Origin: Opitutia bacterium
Lineage (GTDB): Bacteria; Verrucomicrobiota; Verrucomicrobiia; Opitutales; Opitutaceae
NCBI GenBank assembly: GCA_003153035.1
Contig: PMBT01000014.1
Location: 102,556 to 157,625, forward strand
Length of the DNA: 55,070 bases
Direction: 5' to 3'
Shown: positions 10,116 through 22,101 of the stretch, piece by piece
How the letters are laid out: every line of letters starts with the position of its first letter
How positions within the stretch are numbered: the first letter of the stretch is position 1
The notes under the pieces: model-generated
What the model was told of the DNA's origin: nothing
Database searches by the model: none
Seen by the model: only the letters and a program-made list of their open reading frames with translations
Position numbers and translations under genes: made by a program

Positions 10116-11807
10116 TCACCGGTCGATGCGGGCGTAAGGTCCGACATACGTCCCGACAAAACCTCCGGCCACGACGGTGCTCACGATGCTTCCGTCCTCG
10201 TTCTCCTTAAGCACCTTCCATCCAGATGGACGGATCGCATACGAAAACGAATAGGCGCGACCGTCACCCTCGATCTTCAGGTAGATCAGATCGGGCGCCG
10301 GGAGATCCATGCATGCGACCATTTGCGGCACGCCTCCGTGATCCCCACCGGCGGACCGCTCCAGCAGGACCTGCAATCCCGGGCCGCGGCGCCGCACTCC
10401 GAGGAAGAAGTGGTGGAACTCATTCTGAAAGGCGGCGAGGCCGGCAGTTAGTCCAGCAACCACGGGCAGGCGGATGGCCGTGGAGGCGGTGAATCGGGCG
10501 TGCTGCTGGCGATGGCCCAGGAAGGCAGGATTCCCCGGATCGCTGAGCGATGCTTCGCCTGGCTGCAGCGCAAGTGCGCCGGGGTGTTCCGTGAGGCTGA
10601 ACCAGGGCTTGTGCGGTGTCCGCAGGAAGTTCCAGCCGGGCTGCAAGGCAGGCCCATCAAACTCGTCACGCCAGGTAAAGTTGCCAGTCAGTTGGACGGA
10701 CGGCGGTGGTGAGTCCGGAAGCCGGGGAGCAGCGACGATCGCCGGCACGGGTTGGCCTGATTCCAGAATCACCGGCCAGCCATCGGACCAGGTCACCGGC
10801 AGCAGGAACGTCTCCCTCCCGGTATTAAAAAAGTTTCCTTCATAAGGACGACAGCCAAGAAACACCGCCCACCATGCCCCGTCTGGCGTCGTCACAAAGT
10901 CGGCATGTCCGGTGCACGTGACCGGGTCGCGGCGCCGGGGGTCGAGGGTCCTTTGCGTGAGAATCGGGTTCCGGGTCCACGGACTAAACGGCCCCGTAAC
11001 CGACTGGCTGCGGAACACGACTTCGGAGTGACCCTCCTCGGTCCCGCCCTCTGCGCAGATAAGGTAATACCAGCCGTCCTTTCTGAAGAGATGCGGTCCC
11101 TCGATCCACAGGGGATGCTTCGCGATATCCACCCCGCCATTGACGACGACCGTGCGCGGGCCCGTGAGTTTCCGACTCGCGAGATCGAATTGCTGAATCC
11201 AGATCGCGCGGTGGCCTTCGTAAAGCGGTTTGGCGTCGGGTGGCGGGCCGTTGTTGACGATATAAGCCCGGCCGTCGCCGTCGAAGAAGAAGGAGGGATC
11301 TATGCCGTCGATTTCCGGCAACCACACCGGATCGGACCAGGGCCCGGCCGGATCCTTTGCGGTGACGAAAAAGTTTCCGCCGCCGTCGACCAGCGTGTTG
11401 ATCACGTAGAACAACCCGTCATGGCTGCTGATCGCCGGGGCAAAGACCCCCCGTGAGACCCCCAAGCCATCGAGCTTTAGCTGGGACGGACGGTCGAGCA
11501 CGTGGCCGAGTTGGGTCCAATGCACGAGATCGCGGCTGTGAAAAATCGGGATGCCTGGAAAATAGGCGAACGACGAGTTGACGAGGTAGTAGTCCTGGCC
11601 GACCCGGCAGATGCTCGGATCGGGATAAAAGCCCGCGAGGATGGGATTGCGATACGATCCGGGTGGCAGCGGTGTGACAAAACGTTCGTCGCTGCCGGTG
11701 TATTCGAACCATTCAAACAGGACCGGAGGCATGGGAGCAGCGGATTGCAGTTTGCCGGCGCCCGCGAATAGGCAGGCTCCGGTGAGGAGGAGTGAGGTTG
11801 GTCTCAT
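10116..11807 (-). CDS. GH43 beta-xylosidase/alpha-L-arabinofuranosidase with C-terminal beta-sandwich domain
   Basis: YRNPILAGFYPDPSICRVGQDYYLVNSSFAYFPGIPIFHSRDLVHWTQLGHVLDRPSQL; signal peptide MRPTSLLLTGACLFAGAGKLQSAAP from ATG at 11807. Confidence 0.92.
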   Translation of the reverse strand: MRPTSLLLTGACLFAGAGKLQSAAPMPPVLFEWFEYTGSDERFVTPLPPGSYRNPILAGFYPDPSICRVGQDYYLVNSSFAYFPGIPIFHSRDLVHWTQLGHVLDRPSQLKLDGLGVSRGVFAPAISSHDGLFYVINTLVDGGGNFFVTAKDPAGPWSDPVWLPEIDGIDPSFFFDGDGRAYIVNNGPPPDAKPLYEGHRAIWIQQFDLASRKLTGPRTVVVNGGVDIAKHPLWIEGPHLFRKDGWYYLICAEGGTEEGHSEVVFRSQSVTGPFSPWTRNPILTQRTLDPRRRDPVTCTGHADFVTTPDGAWWAVFLGCRPYEGNFFNTGRETFLLPVTWSDGWPVILESGQPVPAIVAAPRLPDSPPPSVQLTGNFTWRDEFDGPALQPGWNFLRTPHKPWFSLTEHPGALALQPGEASLSDPGNPAFLGHRQQHARFTASTAIRLPVVAGLTAGLAAFQNEFHHFFLGVRRRGPGLQVLLERSAGGDHGGVPQMVACMDLPAPDLIYLKIEGDGRAYSFSYAIRPSGWKVLKENEDGSIVSTVVAGGFVGTYVGPYARIDR

Positions 11808-11831
11808 TAGGAGTGGTGGCAAGCAGACCAT

Positions 11832-13952
11832 TCATAGCCCGCTTGGCGTGCCCGGAACGTAATGCAGGTGAACATCCTTGTAGTACTGCAGCGGGTGCTC
11901 CGGCGGTTCGACGCCCGCCGGCAACGGGCGATGGGAAAAGGTCTGGAAGTACTGCAGACAGGCGTCGCGCCATCCGCGGGCGTCGCGCTCCTGGCGACTA
12001 AGCAGCACCCTCACGTGATCGAATCGCTCTTGGTCGATCAGACCCGCGAGCGAAGCCCAGGTGCCCTGCAAGCCACGCGTGCGTTCCACGCCAGACTGGT
12101 AATGTAAACACAGTTCATCCCATAGGGTTCGCCCTGAGGACAATCGGTAGTCCCACGGCACATGGTGGAACCAAAGCAGGAGGTTCTCCGGACAGGTCGC
12201 GAGATCGCCGAAGATTTTCGCCACCGGAGGCGCATATTGCCCGACCGCATTGGAGCCGGTGGCTGAACGGTCGAAGCCAATTCCCCTCTCGTCTGCGCGG
12301 TGATAGTAAACCGGGGTCCAATCAGGTCGCAGATTGTCGACCCAGGGACCCGGCCCGTAGTGATGGTCCGTGGCCATGAGGTGGTGCAGGCCGAGCGGGG
12401 TCATGTAGTCGACCACCGCTTCTCGCGAGGCGAGCAACATCGTCTGGATTGGTCCCTCGACCCGCGGATCATTGGAAAAAGTCATCCGCGTCCACTCGCC
12501 CGCGATCCGGTCGGCGCTGAGCGTGTGGTCCCACGCGAGGCGCCCGAATGCATACCAGTTGGCTGCGGCGAGCGGATGGCCGCACCAGTTGCGGTCGGTG
12601 CCGGTGTTGGCCACGCCGGCGATGGCCGTCAGCGGGTGATTATCCACGCTGCCGTCAACGACGCGGGCCACGGTTGAGCCATGGCCCGAGGCGAAGGTGT
12701 CGGCGTCCAGGCATTCTTTCCACATCGGCGCGAGGAAGGCGAGATGGACGCTGGCGCCGAGGTATTCCTGGGTGATCTCAAGTTCGAGGGCCAGCGGCGT
12801 GCGTAGCATGGCTCCGAAGAGCGGATGGAACGGTTCCCGCGGCTGAAAATCGACCGGACCGTTCTTGATCTGCACCACCACGTTGGGGTGGAATTTGCCG
12901 TCGAGCGGATGGAACTCGTTATAGGCCTGCTTGGCCCGGTCGTCCGGGACATGGTGGTCGTAAACAAAGGCGCGCCACATCACAATTCCTCCGTGGGGCG
13001 CAAGGGCATCGGCCAGCACGTTGGCGCCGTCCGCGTGGGTCCGGCCATAATCCTGCGGTCCCGGCTGGCCCTCCGAGTTGGCCTTTACCAGGAAGCCACC
13101 GAAGTCGGGAATGATCTGGTAGATTTCTTCTGCTTTTGCCGCCCACCAGGCTTTCACCGCCGGATCTAGCGGATCAGCAGTCTTGAGTCCGCCGACATCG
13201 GCCGGGGCGCTGAAGCGGGCTGTGAGATAAACGCGGATGCCGTACGGGCGAAAGGCCTCGGCCAGCGCGGCCGCTTTGCGGAGGTAGGGATCCGTCAAGA
13301 CGAGCGCATCAGCATTCACATTGGTCAGCACGGCTCCATTGATGCCAATGGAGGCGTTCGCGCGGGCGTAGTCGCGGTACCGTGGATCAATCCGGTCCGG
13401 CAGCTGGAACCAGTCCCAAAGGGAAAAGCCGGCGTAACCGCGCTCGATCGTGCGATTGAGGTTATCCCAATGGTCGAGGATCCGGCGCTGGATCCTTGGC
13501 GTCTCGGTCACGGCGAGTTCATTGATCAGACCGTCGGTCTGCACGTGCCGCAGCAGCGTGAACGCTCCATAGAGCACCCCGATATCGTGATTGGCCGTGA
13601 TGACGACGGTGCTGATGCTCCCACGCGCAGCCATTTGGATGGAGTAGCCCTCTTCACCGCAGGCCGCGTTCGGCACGGAGCCCTCGATGGTGATGTCGGC
13701 CTTGATGCCGAGCAGGCCGGACAACCCGGTCATCAGCTCGTCACGCGCCGCGGTGATGGTGGGTGAGTCGGTGCCGGCCGGCGTGGCGAGTACGATATGA
13801 CTGAGTGCGTCGGCGTAGAACGTCGGCTGCGCGGGCTTGACTATCCGGTCGTAGCGCAGCCAGAGCCGATAGCCATCTTCGGCACGGGCCACGCCGGACG
13901 ACAGGATTCCGACGAGGATCAACCCAAAGCACGAGCGGAGGCGGGAGTTCAT
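11832..13952 (-). CDS. aguA: GH67 alpha-glucuronidase, apparently exported
   Basis: [12 protein letters not shown]...[26 protein letters not shown]...[20 protein letters not shown]...[33 protein letters not shown]...[36 protein letters not shown]-track N-terminal extension to 14738 overlaps the GH8 gene and is rejected. Confidence 0.93.
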   Translation of the reverse strand: MNSRLRSCFGLILVGILSSGVARAEDGYRLWLRYDRIVKPAQPTFYADALSHIVLATPAGTDSPTITAARDELMTGLSGLLGIKADITIEGSVPNAACGEEGYSIQMAARGSISTVVITANHDIGVLYGAFTLLRHVQTDGLINELAVTETPRIQRRILDHWDNLNRTIERGYAGFSLWDWFQLPDRIDPRYRDYARANASIGINGAVLTNVNADALVLTDPYLRKAAALAEAFRPYGIRVYLTARFSAPADVGGLKTADPLDPAVKAWWAAKAEEIYQIIPDFGGFLVKANSEGQPGPQDYGRTHADGANVLADALAPHGGIVMWRAFVYDHHVPDDRAKQAYNEFHPLDGKFHPNVVVQIKNGPVDFQPREPFHPLFGAMLRTPLALELEITQEYLGASVHLAFLAPMWKECLDADTFASGHGSTVARVVDGSVDNHPLTAIAGVANTGTDRNWCGHPLAAANWYAFGRLAWDHTLSADRIAGEWTRMTFSNDPRVEGPIQTMLLASREAVVDYMTPLGLHHLMATDHHYGPGPWVDNLRPDWTPVYYHRADERGIGFDRSATGSNAVGQYAPPVAKIFGDLATCPENLLLWFHHVPWDYRLSSGRTLWDELCLHYQSGVERTRGLQGTWASLAGLIDQERFDHVRVLLSRQERDARGWRDACLQYFQTFSHRPLPAGVEPPEHPLQYYKDVHLHYVPGTPSGL

Positions 13953-13972
13953 GATAAGCAAAGGACAAAGGG

Positions 13973-15193
13973 TCATCGGCCGGCCGGCGGGGCGTAAATC
14001 CGAAATTGTCCGCCCGCCTGCAGCAGCCCCAGCAAATAAAGCATTCCATCGTAGTAGCGCCACCGGCCCTCGGGAACCGGCATATTCCAAAGACGCTGAA
14101 CAAACGGACGGGCCTGCGCCGGGTCGGCAGCGAGGCCGGCGACCGCGGCCATTGCGTCGAGCCCGGACGAGTGATCTAGGGAAAGAGGACGACCGTCGAG
14201 CGTGAACTGATTTGGGCAGAGCGGTCCCTGCGCGGCGAGGAAGGTCAGCACCCGGTTGCTCTGCTCGACTTGCCAGGGATCGGCGGCGAACCAGGCGTGG
14301 TCGAGGCCGACATTCGCCAATGTGCGCCAGGCGTCGAAGCGGAAATCCCCATGCCCGCGATCGTCTCGCGCGGCGCCGTCGAAACCGGCATAGTCCGGCA
14401 TCAGGCCTGTGCGCGGGTTCGCGGCGCGGCGGAAAAACGCGCGGCTCGCCCGGGTTGCCGCCGCCCAGAACTCGGCATCGTCCTCGCCCCACCGGGCCCA
14501 CAGTTCGTAGAAGGCCGGGAGGTGATAGGAAGGGTCGGTGAACGTGATGCCGCCGCGGGTGGGCGCAAAAACCACTTGGTGATGTTGGTGGTCGAACATG
14601 CTGGTGATTGTCCCGTCTCCATGGTCGCCACGGTGCAGCATGGTTCGCAGCAACGCCTGGGCCTCCGCCTGGTAGTTGGAGATCCCGGTGCCGCCGCCCC
14701 AGCGGCCCGCGGCAAAAAACAGCGCCATGGTGATCCACTCCTCGCCGTCGCTGGCCGAACCGGGGTCGAGTTGGTGGCCGTCAAACGTGCCGTGCCATGC
14801 AAAGTAGCCCCGCCGGGGTCCTTCCGCATGGTACAGGTAAGTCCGCGCCCACTTCCACAGGCGGTCGAACTCCTCGCGGTGATTCAATTGCACCGCGATC
14901 ATCATTCCGTAGGAGATGCCTTCAGTGCGCACGTCGCCATTGCCAATATCGGCGAGGTAAGCCTTGTCGGCGCCGACTGGAAAAAAAACGCGCTGGGTTT
15001 CGTTGTCCCCATAGAAGAACTGCTGCCAGGCGGCCTGCAGCTTCTTCTCCACCTCGCGGTCGGTCCGGCCAAGAAGCTCGTGGAAAAGATTGCGGTACCG
15101 GCCGCTCTCAAAGGCCCCTTCCGGGGCCGCCGCGGCGGTGAGCGGGCCTGCCAGCAGGGCCAGGCTCAGCAAAAATGATCGCAACCGATTCAT
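13973..15193 (-). CDS. GH8 family enzyme, reducing-end xylose-releasing exo-oligoxylanase (Rex)-like
   Basis: [33 protein letters not shown]...[32 protein letters not shown]...[11 protein letters not shown]...[42 protein letters not shown]. Confidence 0.88.
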   Translation of the reverse strand: MNRLRSFLLSLALLAGPLTAAAAPEGAFESGRYRNLFHELLGRTDREVEKKLQAAWQQFFYGDNETQRVFFPVGADKAYLADIGNGDVRTEGISYGMMIAVQLNHREEFDRLWKWARTYLYHAEGPRRGYFAWHGTFDGHQLDPGSASDGEEWITMALFFAAGRWGGGTGISNYQAEAQALLRTMLHRGDHGDGTITSMFDHQHHQVVFAPTRGGITFTDPSYHLPAFYELWARWGEDDAEFWAAATRASRAFFRRAANPRTGLMPDYAGFDGAARDDRGHGDFRFDAWRTLANVGLDHAWFAADPWQVEQSNRVLTFLAAQGPLCPNQFTLDGRPLSLDHSSGLDAMAAVAGLAADPAQARPFVQRLWNMPVPEGRWRYYDGMLYLLGLLQAGGQFRIYAPPAGR

Positions 15194-15355
15194 GCGCGGG
15201 GCCGGATCAGGTTCGGATAAATCGTCAGCCCGAAAATGCCACTGGCGGGCGGTGCGCTGTCACCGCCTGTGTTCGCGTTCCTGGCCCCGACGGCGCCGGG
15301 CCCTCCACCTTTGGTTGCAGCATTGGGCGCGGTGTAGAACATCCGGCCGGGCCTT

Positions 15356-18300
15356 TCAAGGTTGGCCCGGCAACGCCGCCGGACGCCAGTAACTCTCCGG
15401 CGGGCCCAGATAGCTTGGTTTCACTCCGCCCAGATTCACGACGAGCTTTTCTAGGACGACCCCCGGATCGACCATCCAAAGCTCCAGTGTATGATAACCG
15501 GGTTTCGTTAGCGGATGTATGGTCCGGACAAGGCGGGCGTTGTCTCCAACGCATTTCTCCCAATCCATGTTTCCATGCTGCGCGATGTAGTCCTGGGGAA
15601 CCAGGGTGACCGTCTGGGGGGGCTCATCGTCAAACGAAACTGCCAGGCGAAGCCCGCGCCGCGGGATAAAGTTCAAGGTTGGAGCCAGGATGGCAGTGAC
15701 CTCCGCCCTTCCGGGGCTGAACAGATACATCCGGTAATCCAGGCAGGGGGAATCCTTTCCCGGCGTGGCACTGGGCGTGTCCACGGGCGCGGTCGCCCGC
15801 ATGGCCGACAGGGTATGTCCGTAGTCCTCGATCTTGATCCAGCGGCTAGCGCCGAGGTCGGTCTTGCGGGAGTAGTGCTCGGCCTCGATGGAAACGACCC
15901 CCTCGCCTTCGACAAAACCCTGCAAGAAATCTCGTGTCATTTCGACCGGATTGAATGCGCGCACCTGAATAGAAACTTCGCAGCCGGAGCCGGCGAGCTT
16001 CACGGTGCCAGCGGCTGCGCCGGCGGGCGCCTTGCTCCAATCAACCTCGACCCACAGGCGTTGGTCCTTTTCAACGGTGCCCTTGCTCTGGCTCAGTTTA
16101 ATCCAGGAATCGCTGACAGTGGCGGTGAACTCAAACGGCGTCCTTCCCTGGTTAAACACCTCGATGTAATGGCGCTGCCGGTTAAAGGCGTCGAACTTCG
16201 GCAGGACTGGCTCGCCCGGGGCGCCGGGCCAGGCGTTCTCACTGCCCTCCACGGCCAGGCCCATCGCCGCCGCGGCCGGCACCTGGATTTCGGTCAGGGC
16301 GATCGCCTCGAGGTTGTTGGTGGGAGGATCCCGCCAGCTGGTGTACCCGAGGACCGGCTGGTCCATGAAGTGATCCCATTTCCCGCCGGCGAACGTGTGG
16401 TTGAAATCATCAATCAGCCCCAGATAGGCCTGAAACAGCGCCCGGGTCTCCCGCGCCAGATCGTTGGTGCTGGCGCGATCCTGTCGGGCGTATAGCGCGT
16501 TCTTTCCCGCCGCGAGATAGAGTTCGTTCACCAGCGCGGAGGCCTTGGTGGGGAACAACACGAGTTGGTAAAAGGCGTCCCGCTTTTCCAGCGGGAGTGC
16601 GTGGTGAATCCCTTCCGCCTTCGCCGAAAGGGTCTTGAAGTCCGCCACCACGGTCTCCGCTTCATGATAATCAATCAAGCTGTAGGTGTCCGGTCTGAGC
16701 AGCTCGGGTTTGCGCCGGCCGTTCCATTTGGTGTATTTGGCGATGATGTCGGCGATATCGGCAGCCTGCCCGGGCCCAAAATTCCGCGCGGCCCAGAGTC
16801 GCGTGTAATCGGTGAGGTTGTCGTTGGTCCACCGGTCGGTGTCCCAGGCCAGGCTCAGAAGAAATTCGAGGGGAAACTCGTAGCCCTTGAAGTGGCCGAC
16901 GTTCACGATCCAAATCCGGTCGGCGCCGTATTGTCTGGCGAGCACCATCTGGTCCCAGATCTTGGGAATCGGGCTGGTATTGACCCACTGGTAACTCCGC
17001 GGACCGCCGTGGTAGTCGAAATGGTAATAGACTCCCGCGCCTCCGCTGCGCCGGCGCTCCGCCGCGCTGGGCAGGCGGCGGACATTGCCCCAGTTATCCT
17101 CCGCCCACAGAAGCGTTACATCGTCGGGCACCCGCAAGCCAGCCTCGTAAAACTCCTGCACTTCCTTGTAGAGGCACCAGAGCTGGGGCACCCGGGTCAC
17201 ATCCGGATTGATCTCCTCCCGCAGAATATCGCGCTGCACGCCCACGATTTTTTCCAGCAGTTCCCGGTTCGACTCTGGACCGCCGGAGGCCATCGGCGTG
17301 TCATTTGCCCCCCGCAGGCCGATCGTGATGATGCTCTCAAACTCCTTGTTGCGCCGGATGCCGTCCCGCCAGAACTGCTCGAGCTGGTCTGGATTCGTTG
17401 CATAGTTCCAATGCCCGACCGTTTTCAGGTACCGCCGGTCCCATTCTTGTTGCGCGCGCAGCATCGGCTCCTGGTGCGAGGTGCCCATGACAATGCCGTA
17501 TTCATCCGCCAGGCGCGGGTTGGCCGGATCGTCTTCGTTGAACGCGTTGTTCCACATCGCCGGCCAAAGGTAATTGCCTTTCAACCGCAGGATCACCTCA
17601 AAGATCTTCGCGTAGAACCGGCGGTTGTAATTGGAGATCCCCTCGGGCACCGGCGGATTGGAACCGGGCGGGACCGACCCGAATTTGGTCATGACCCAAT
17701 TCGTCAGGTCGGGTGCCTCGTCATTTAGAAAAACGCCGCGGTACTTCACTGCGGGCGGCCCCTGCACGTACCGGCCCGGCTTGACGAACAGCGCATCGCG
17801 GTGCGTGGAGGGAACGTCCGCCCACCAATACCAGGGCGACACTCCGATCTGCTCGGACAGATCATAAATGCCAAAAATAGTCCCCCGCTTGTCGCTGCCC
17901 GCGATCACCAGGCCACTGGCCACGCCGGGCAGCGGGTCTGGCACGACCTGGATAATGAACGCCTCCCATTTTCCAGCGATGGGCGCGACATCGAGGCGGC
18001 CCTCCCGGATCAACCGGTCGATGACCCGGCTTTTCCCCAGCGTGCCGACAATGACGGCCTTCGCGCGGAGGTCGCCCTCTTGATGCACGACGGCTGGGGT
18101 GACGCCGGTCACGCGGGCCACGTCGGACGTCAAGTCATCCGCGGCGCGGAGGACCCCCGCAAAGTCCTGCGAATCCACATACAAGTCTGCCGCGTCGCCA
18201 GATTGCACCAGGTTGAATCCCCCGGCGGTCGGTCCAAATTCCACATAGCGATCCTGGCCGATGGCGCGGCCGTCCGGGGCGCATAGCAACAGGCAGCCGG

Positions 18301-18415
18301 TCCAGACGAGGAGCCGCTGCCAAGGCGTCCCAAGCCCATGTCGGCGCCCCGAATCAACTGGCTCCGGCGGATCAGGGCGGGTTGGTGGGAAAACGGCGGG
18401 GCGAGGCGGGTGCAT
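15356..18415 (-). CDS. GH115 xylan alpha-1,2-glucuronidase
   Basis: VIAGSDKRGTIFGIYDLSEQIGVSPWYWWADVPSTHRDALFVKPGRYVQGPPAVKYRGVFLNDEAPDL...ILRLKGNYLWPAMWNNAFNEDDPANPRLADEYGIVMGTSHQEPMLRAQQEW. Exact start uncertain (18469 or 18415). Confidence 0.93.
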   Translation of the reverse strand: MHPPRPAVFPPTRPDPPEPVDSGRRHGLGTPWQRLLVWTGCLLLCAPDGRAIGQDRYVEFGPTAGGFNLVQSGDAADLYVDSQDFAGVLRAADDLTSDVARVTGVTPAVVHQEGDLRAKAVIVGTLGKSRVIDRLIREGRLDVAPIAGKWEAFIIQVVPDPLPGVASGLVIAGSDKRGTIFGIYDLSEQIGVSPWYWWADVPSTHRDALFVKPGRYVQGPPAVKYRGVFLNDEAPDLTNWVMTKFGSVPPGSNPPVPEGISNYNRRFYAKIFEVILRLKGNYLWPAMWNNAFNEDDPANPRLADEYGIVMGTSHQEPMLRAQQEWDRRYLKTVGHWNYATNPDQLEQFWRDGIRRNKEFESIITIGLRGANDTPMASGGPESNRELLEKIVGVQRDILREEINPDVTRVPQLWCLYKEVQEFYEAGLRVPDDVTLLWAEDNWGNVRRLPSAAERRRSGGAGVYYHFDYHGGPRSYQWVNTSPIPKIWDQMVLARQYGADRIWIVNVGHFKGYEFPLEFLLSLAWDTDRWTNDNLTDYTRLWAARNFGPGQAADIADIIAKYTKWNGRRKPELLRPDTYSLIDYHEAETVVADFKTLSAKAEGIHHALPLEKRDAFYQLVLFPTKASALVNELYLAAGKNALYARQDRASTNDLARETRALFQAYLGLIDDFNHTFAGGKWDHFMDQPVLGYTSWRDPPTNNLEAIALTEIQVPAAAAMGLAVEGSENAWPGAPGEPVLPKFDAFNRQRHYIEVFNQGRTPFEFTATVSDSWIKLSQSKGTVEKDQRLWVEVDWSKAPAGAAAGTVKLAGSGCEVSIQVRAFNPVEMTRDFLQGFVEGEGVVSIEAEHYSRKTDLGASRWIKIEDYGHTLSAMRATAPVDTPSATPGKDSPCLDYRMYLFSPGRAEVTAILAPTLNFIPRRGLRLAVSFDDEPPQTVTLVPQDYIAQHGNMDWEKCVGDNARLVRTIHPLTKPGYHTLELWMVDPGVVLEKLVVNLGGVKPSYLGPPESYWRPAALPGQP

Positions 18416-18499
18416 GAGCCAAAGGGCGGAGCGTTGGGAGAATCCGCAGCGGCGTGAGGTTACCGCCACTTCCCGGGTTCTCGCAATGGCGGGTGAAAC

Positions 18500-18512
18500 T
18501 CTAACTTTAGAC
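18500..18512 (-). promoter_or_regulatory. Candidate shared regulatory motif (GTCTAAAGTTAG; palindrome TCTAA-NN-TTAGA)
   Basis: tctaactttagac upstream of GH115; see finding. Confidence 0.5.
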
Positions 18513-18562
18513 CCAGGGCGGGCGCCGGCAGCGGGAAAGATTGCGGCGCCAACGCCGTGGTT

Positions 18563-19597
18563 TCAGGGCATTTCGATCTGCACTTTGACGCTGGTGGGGT
18601 TCATCTGGCAGGCGTAGTCAAACGCCGCGACCCCCTCGGTGAAGGCGAAACGATCCGTGATGAGCGGGCGCACATTGATTCTGCCGCTCGCCATCAAGGC
18701 GAGCGCACGGGGAAAGACATGGGCGTAGCGGAAGACCGTTTCGATGCGCGCCTCCTTCACCTGCGCAGCCACGATGTCGAACGACACCGGCGCGCCCGGC
18801 ATGCCGATGAAGACTGCGCAGCCGCCGGGACAGAGCAGGTCGATCGCCTGGGCCGCGGCCGCCGCAGCTCCGGTGGCTTCGAAGACGACATCGGCGCCCC
18901 AGCCATCGGTGGCCGCGCGAATTAGCTCTCGGGGATTCTCCTCGCGGACATTGATCGGCGTGATCGGGCCCAGCGTTGCAGCGAGCGCAAGCTTGGCCGG
19001 CTGCACGTCGGTGATGAACACCCGGCTGCACCCGCCGGCCAGGGCCGCCAGCGCTGTGAGCGTGCCGATCGGCCCGGCCCCAAGCACGGCAGCCACATCA
19101 CCCGGCCTGAGGCAGGCTTTGCTGGCGGCATGCATCCCCACGGCGAGCGGCTCGACCATTGCTCCCTCCGCGAAGCTCACATTGTCAGGCAGTTTGAACG
19201 TGAACGTGTCGGGATGGATCACCGTCGGGCGCAGGCAGCCGTGCACCGGCGGGGTCGCCCAAAACCGCACCGCTGGATCAAGGTTGTAACGGCCGAGCCG
19301 GGTGGCATGGCTGTTTGGATCGGGAATTCCCGGCTCCATGCAGACGCGGTCACCGGGGCGCAAAATGCCCACGGCGGAACCCGTCTCCACTACGATGCCG
19401 GCAGCTTCATGCCCGAGCACCATGGGTTCCCGCACGACAAATGGTCCGATGGAGCCATGCTGGTAGTAGTGCACGTCGCTGCCGCATATTCCGACGGTAT
19501 GGATGCGGACGCGCACATCGTGGAGACCGAGAGTCTCGGCGATCGCGATGTCGCGAAGACGCAGCGAGCGGACTTTCTCCAAAACGAGCGCTTGCAT
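18563..19597 (-). CDS. Zn-dependent medium-chain dehydrogenase, xylitol/sorbitol dehydrogenase-like
   Basis: [40 protein letters not shown]...[11 protein letters not shown]...VMEPLAVG-type segment, [22 protein letters not shown] at 19597. Confidence 0.88.
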   Translation of the reverse strand: MQALVLEKVRSLRLRDIAIAETLGLHDVRVRIHTVGICGSDVHYYQHGSIGPFVVREPMVLGHEAAGIVVETGSAVGILRPGDRVCMEPGIPDPNSHATRLGRYNLDPAVRFWATPPVHGCLRPTVIHPDTFTFKLPDNVSFAEGAMVEPLAVGMHAASKACLRPGDVAAVLGAGPIGTLTALAALAGGCSRVFITDVQPAKLALAATLGPITPINVREENPRELIRAATDGWGADVVFEATGAAAAAAQAIDLLCPGGCAVFIGMPGAPVSFDIVAAQVKEARIETVFRYAHVFPRALALMASGRINVRPLITDRFAFTEGVAAFDYACQMNPTSVKVQIEMP

Positions 19598-19626
19598 CGC
19601 AGAGCCTGGGGAGATCGCCGCCGGGT

Positions 19627-21747
19627 TTATGCAAGGATGATCTCGCCAGCGGCCGGCGTGGGAGCGCCCAGAGCGATCGCGCGCGGACCCGGCGAAGCCG
19701 GACCGACGACCAGGCCGTAGCGACCCGGCCACCAGACGCGCTCTCCCGCCGCGTTGACCTGGCGGAATGCATCGCTGGTGAGATGAAACTCGACCTTGAT
19801 GGTGGAGTTGGCCGGCACCGGGGTTTTCCGGAAATCGACCAGGGTTGCCCGTGGCGCCTCCGGTTGGTCGCGCGGCGGAATCACGTAGCACTGCACCGTC
19901 TCATCCGTGGCGCGAGCGCTGGCGTTGGTGACGGTGGTCTGCACCGTCAGTTCTTGACCCTCGCACAGCCGGGCGGCGTTCAAGGACAGGGCCCCGTAGG
20001 AGATTTGTGCGTAGCTGAGTCCAAAACCAAAGGGGTAAAGCGGCTCGATATCCGCGAAGCGGTAGGTCCGTCCTCGCATCCGGTAGTCATTGAACGGCGG
20101 GAGATCGGCGGTGCGCCGCGGCACGGTCACCGGCAGCCGGCCCGAGGGCGACACGTCGCCAAAGATCACATCGGCGAGGGCGCGTCCGCCCTCGCAGCCG
20201 GGATACCACACCTGCAGCACCGCGTCGCAGAAGTCCTGCGCCTCCGGCACGGCAAGGGCGCTACCGCCGGTGAGGACGAGCACCAGCTTCCGGGCATGCT
20301 TGCGCAGCTCGATCAAGAACTCCCGCTGGCAGGCCGGCAGTTCGATTGTGACGCGGTCGCCACCGGTCGACGACGCCACCGCATCACCCTCCTCGCCCTC
20401 CAGGGTTGGATCGAGGCCCAGCACCGCGATGACGATCTCCGATTCCGCCGCGGTGGAAAAAGTGTAGTTGACGCCCGGAGCCGCGGGCTGGTCCAGCGGG
20501 CAGCCAGCCCGGTACTCGATGCGCGTGCCTTCGACGACGCGCTCCACGATTCCCTCGAACAGGGTGACGAGTTGCGGCGCCACGCCGTAGTAGTTTCCCA
20601 GCAGTGCGCCCACGTTGGCGGCGGTGGGTCCGACCACCAGGAGGCTCTCGGGGTTGCGCGGCAGCGGTAGCAGGCCGTTGTTCTTCAGGAGCACGATCGA
20701 CTCGGTCGCGGCCTGACGGGCGAGCGCGCGGTGCGCCGTGCTGTCGACGATCTCCGGCTGGAGGTTCGACCACGGCACGCGGGCGGGCGGATCGAGCAGG
20801 CCGAGGCGAAACCGGGTTGAGAGCAGCCGCCGCAGCGAAGTGTCGATTTCGGCCACGGTGATGAGGCCTTCTTTCACGGCCAGCACGAGATCGTGATAGG
20901 TGCAGCCGCAGTTGAGGTCGCAGCCCATGCGCACTGCGAGCGCGGCCGAGGCTGCGGCGCTGGCCGTTACTTTGTGGTGCCGGTGAAAGTCGTCGACGGC
21001 CCCGCAGTCGCTCACGACATGCCCCTGGAAACCCCATTTTTCGCGCAGCTGTTTTACCAGCAGGAAGCGACTGCCGCAACAGGGCTCGCCGTAAACCCGG
21101 TTGTAGGCGCCCATCACGGCTTCCACGCCGTGGCGCACGAGTTTCTCGAAAGCGGGCAGGTAGGTTTCCGCTAGATCCTTGGGTGTGGGTTGGGCGTCGA
21201 AAACGTGCCGCTCTGCCTCGGGTCCGCTGTGCACGGCGAAGTGCTTGGCACACGCCGCGGTCTTGAGGTAATGGGAATCGTCGCCTTGGAGTCCCCGCAC
21301 CATGGCGACACCCAGCTCACCGGTGAGGAAGGGGTCCTCCCCAAAGGTCTCCTGGCCGCGCCCCCAGCGCGGATCGCGGACGATGTTGATGTTGGGCGTC
21401 CAGAAAGTGAGGCCCTGGTACTGACCGCGCCGGCCGACGGCCACGGCGGCGTGATGCTTGGCGCGCGCCTCGTCGGCGATGGTGCTGGCGACGCGTTCGA
21501 CCAGTGGACGGTTCCAAGTAGCGCCGAGCCCGATCACCTGGGGAAAAACCGTCGCCCGGCCATTGCGCCCGACGCCGTGGCAGGCTTCGCTCCACCAGTT
21601 GTATGCGGGTACGCCCAGCCGGTCGATCGCGCTGCTTTCATGCAACAGCTGGCTGATCTTTTCCAGCAAGGTGAGGCGGCCGACGAGATCGTCGATGCGC
21701 TCGGTGAGCGGAAGATCGGAATTGAGGAAGGGATATGCGAAGGCCAT
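19627..21747 (-). CDS. GH3 beta-xylosidase/beta-glucosidase, no evident signal peptide
   Basis: [34 protein letters not shown]...[16 protein letters not shown]...[15 protein letters not shown]...[17 protein letters not shown] at 21747. Confidence 0.93.
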   Translation of the reverse strand: MAFAYPFLNSDLPLTERIDDLVGRLTLLEKISQLLHESSAIDRLGVPAYNWWSEACHGVGRNGRATVFPQVIGLGATWNRPLVERVASTIADEARAKHHAAVAVGRRGQYQGLTFWTPNINIVRDPRWGRGQETFGEDPFLTGELGVAMVRGLQGDDSHYLKTAACAKHFAVHSGPEAERHVFDAQPTPKDLAETYLPAFEKLVRHGVEAVMGAYNRVYGEPCCGSRFLLVKQLREKWGFQGHVVSDCGAVDDFHRHHKVTASAAASAALAVRMGCDLNCGCTYHDLVLAVKEGLITVAEIDTSLRRLLSTRFRLGLLDPPARVPWSNLQPEIVDSTAHRALARQAATESIVLLKNNGLLPLPRNPESLLVVGPTAANVGALLGNYYGVAPQLVTLFEGIVERVVEGTRIEYRAGCPLDQPAAPGVNYTFSTAAESEIVIAVLGLDPTLEGEEGDAVASSTGGDRVTIELPACQREFLIELRKHARKLVLVLTGGSALAVPEAQDFCDAVLQVWYPGCEGGRALADVIFGDVSPSGRLPVTVPRRTADLPPFNDYRMRGRTYRFADIEPLYPFGFGLSYAQISYGALSLNAARLCEGQELTVQTTVTNASARATDETVQCYVIPPRDQPEAPRATLVDFRKTPVPANSTIKVEFHLTSDAFRQVNAAGERVWWPGRYGLVVGPASPGPRAIALGAPTPAAGEIILA

Positions 21748-21869
21748 GGATGGAAATTCCAAATACCGGGTGTCGACGATGACCCGGAACGAAAGTGGGG
21801 CAAGTTTGCAGGGCCACCCAATCACAGGCATTTTCCAACCCGGACATCTTTGCGCAAAAGCGGCGGGAG

Positions 21870-21881
21870 TCTAACAATAGA
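21870..21881 (-). promoter_or_regulatory. Candidate shared regulatory motif (TCTATTGTTAGA)
   Basis: tctaacaataga 124 bp upstream of GH3. Confidence 0.4.
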
Positions 21882-22101
21882 TCAGCGAGGGCATGAAAGG
21901 GGTTATTGTCCCTTCCGGTGCCGACAAAGCCGCGGGCGAACCGGGCGCAGGAATCGATCCGAAGCGGTCAGGTGTGACTTCCCAACCGAGCAGACTGACG
22001 GAACCGCGTCGCGGGCTCACTGCTGATCGGGCGTACGCGAGCGGCGAAACCATGGCAGCCGATTCCATCCCAGCCATAGATGGGCCCATGGAGTCGCCTT
22101 T

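Noticed and set aside
13953-14738. N-terminal extension of the GH67 ORF
   Set aside because: Overlaps the GH8 gene in another frame; a normal signal peptide starts at 13952.
16565-17728. 387-aa plus-strand ORF inside GH115
   Set aside because: Shadow ORF opposite a well-supported GH115 enzyme.
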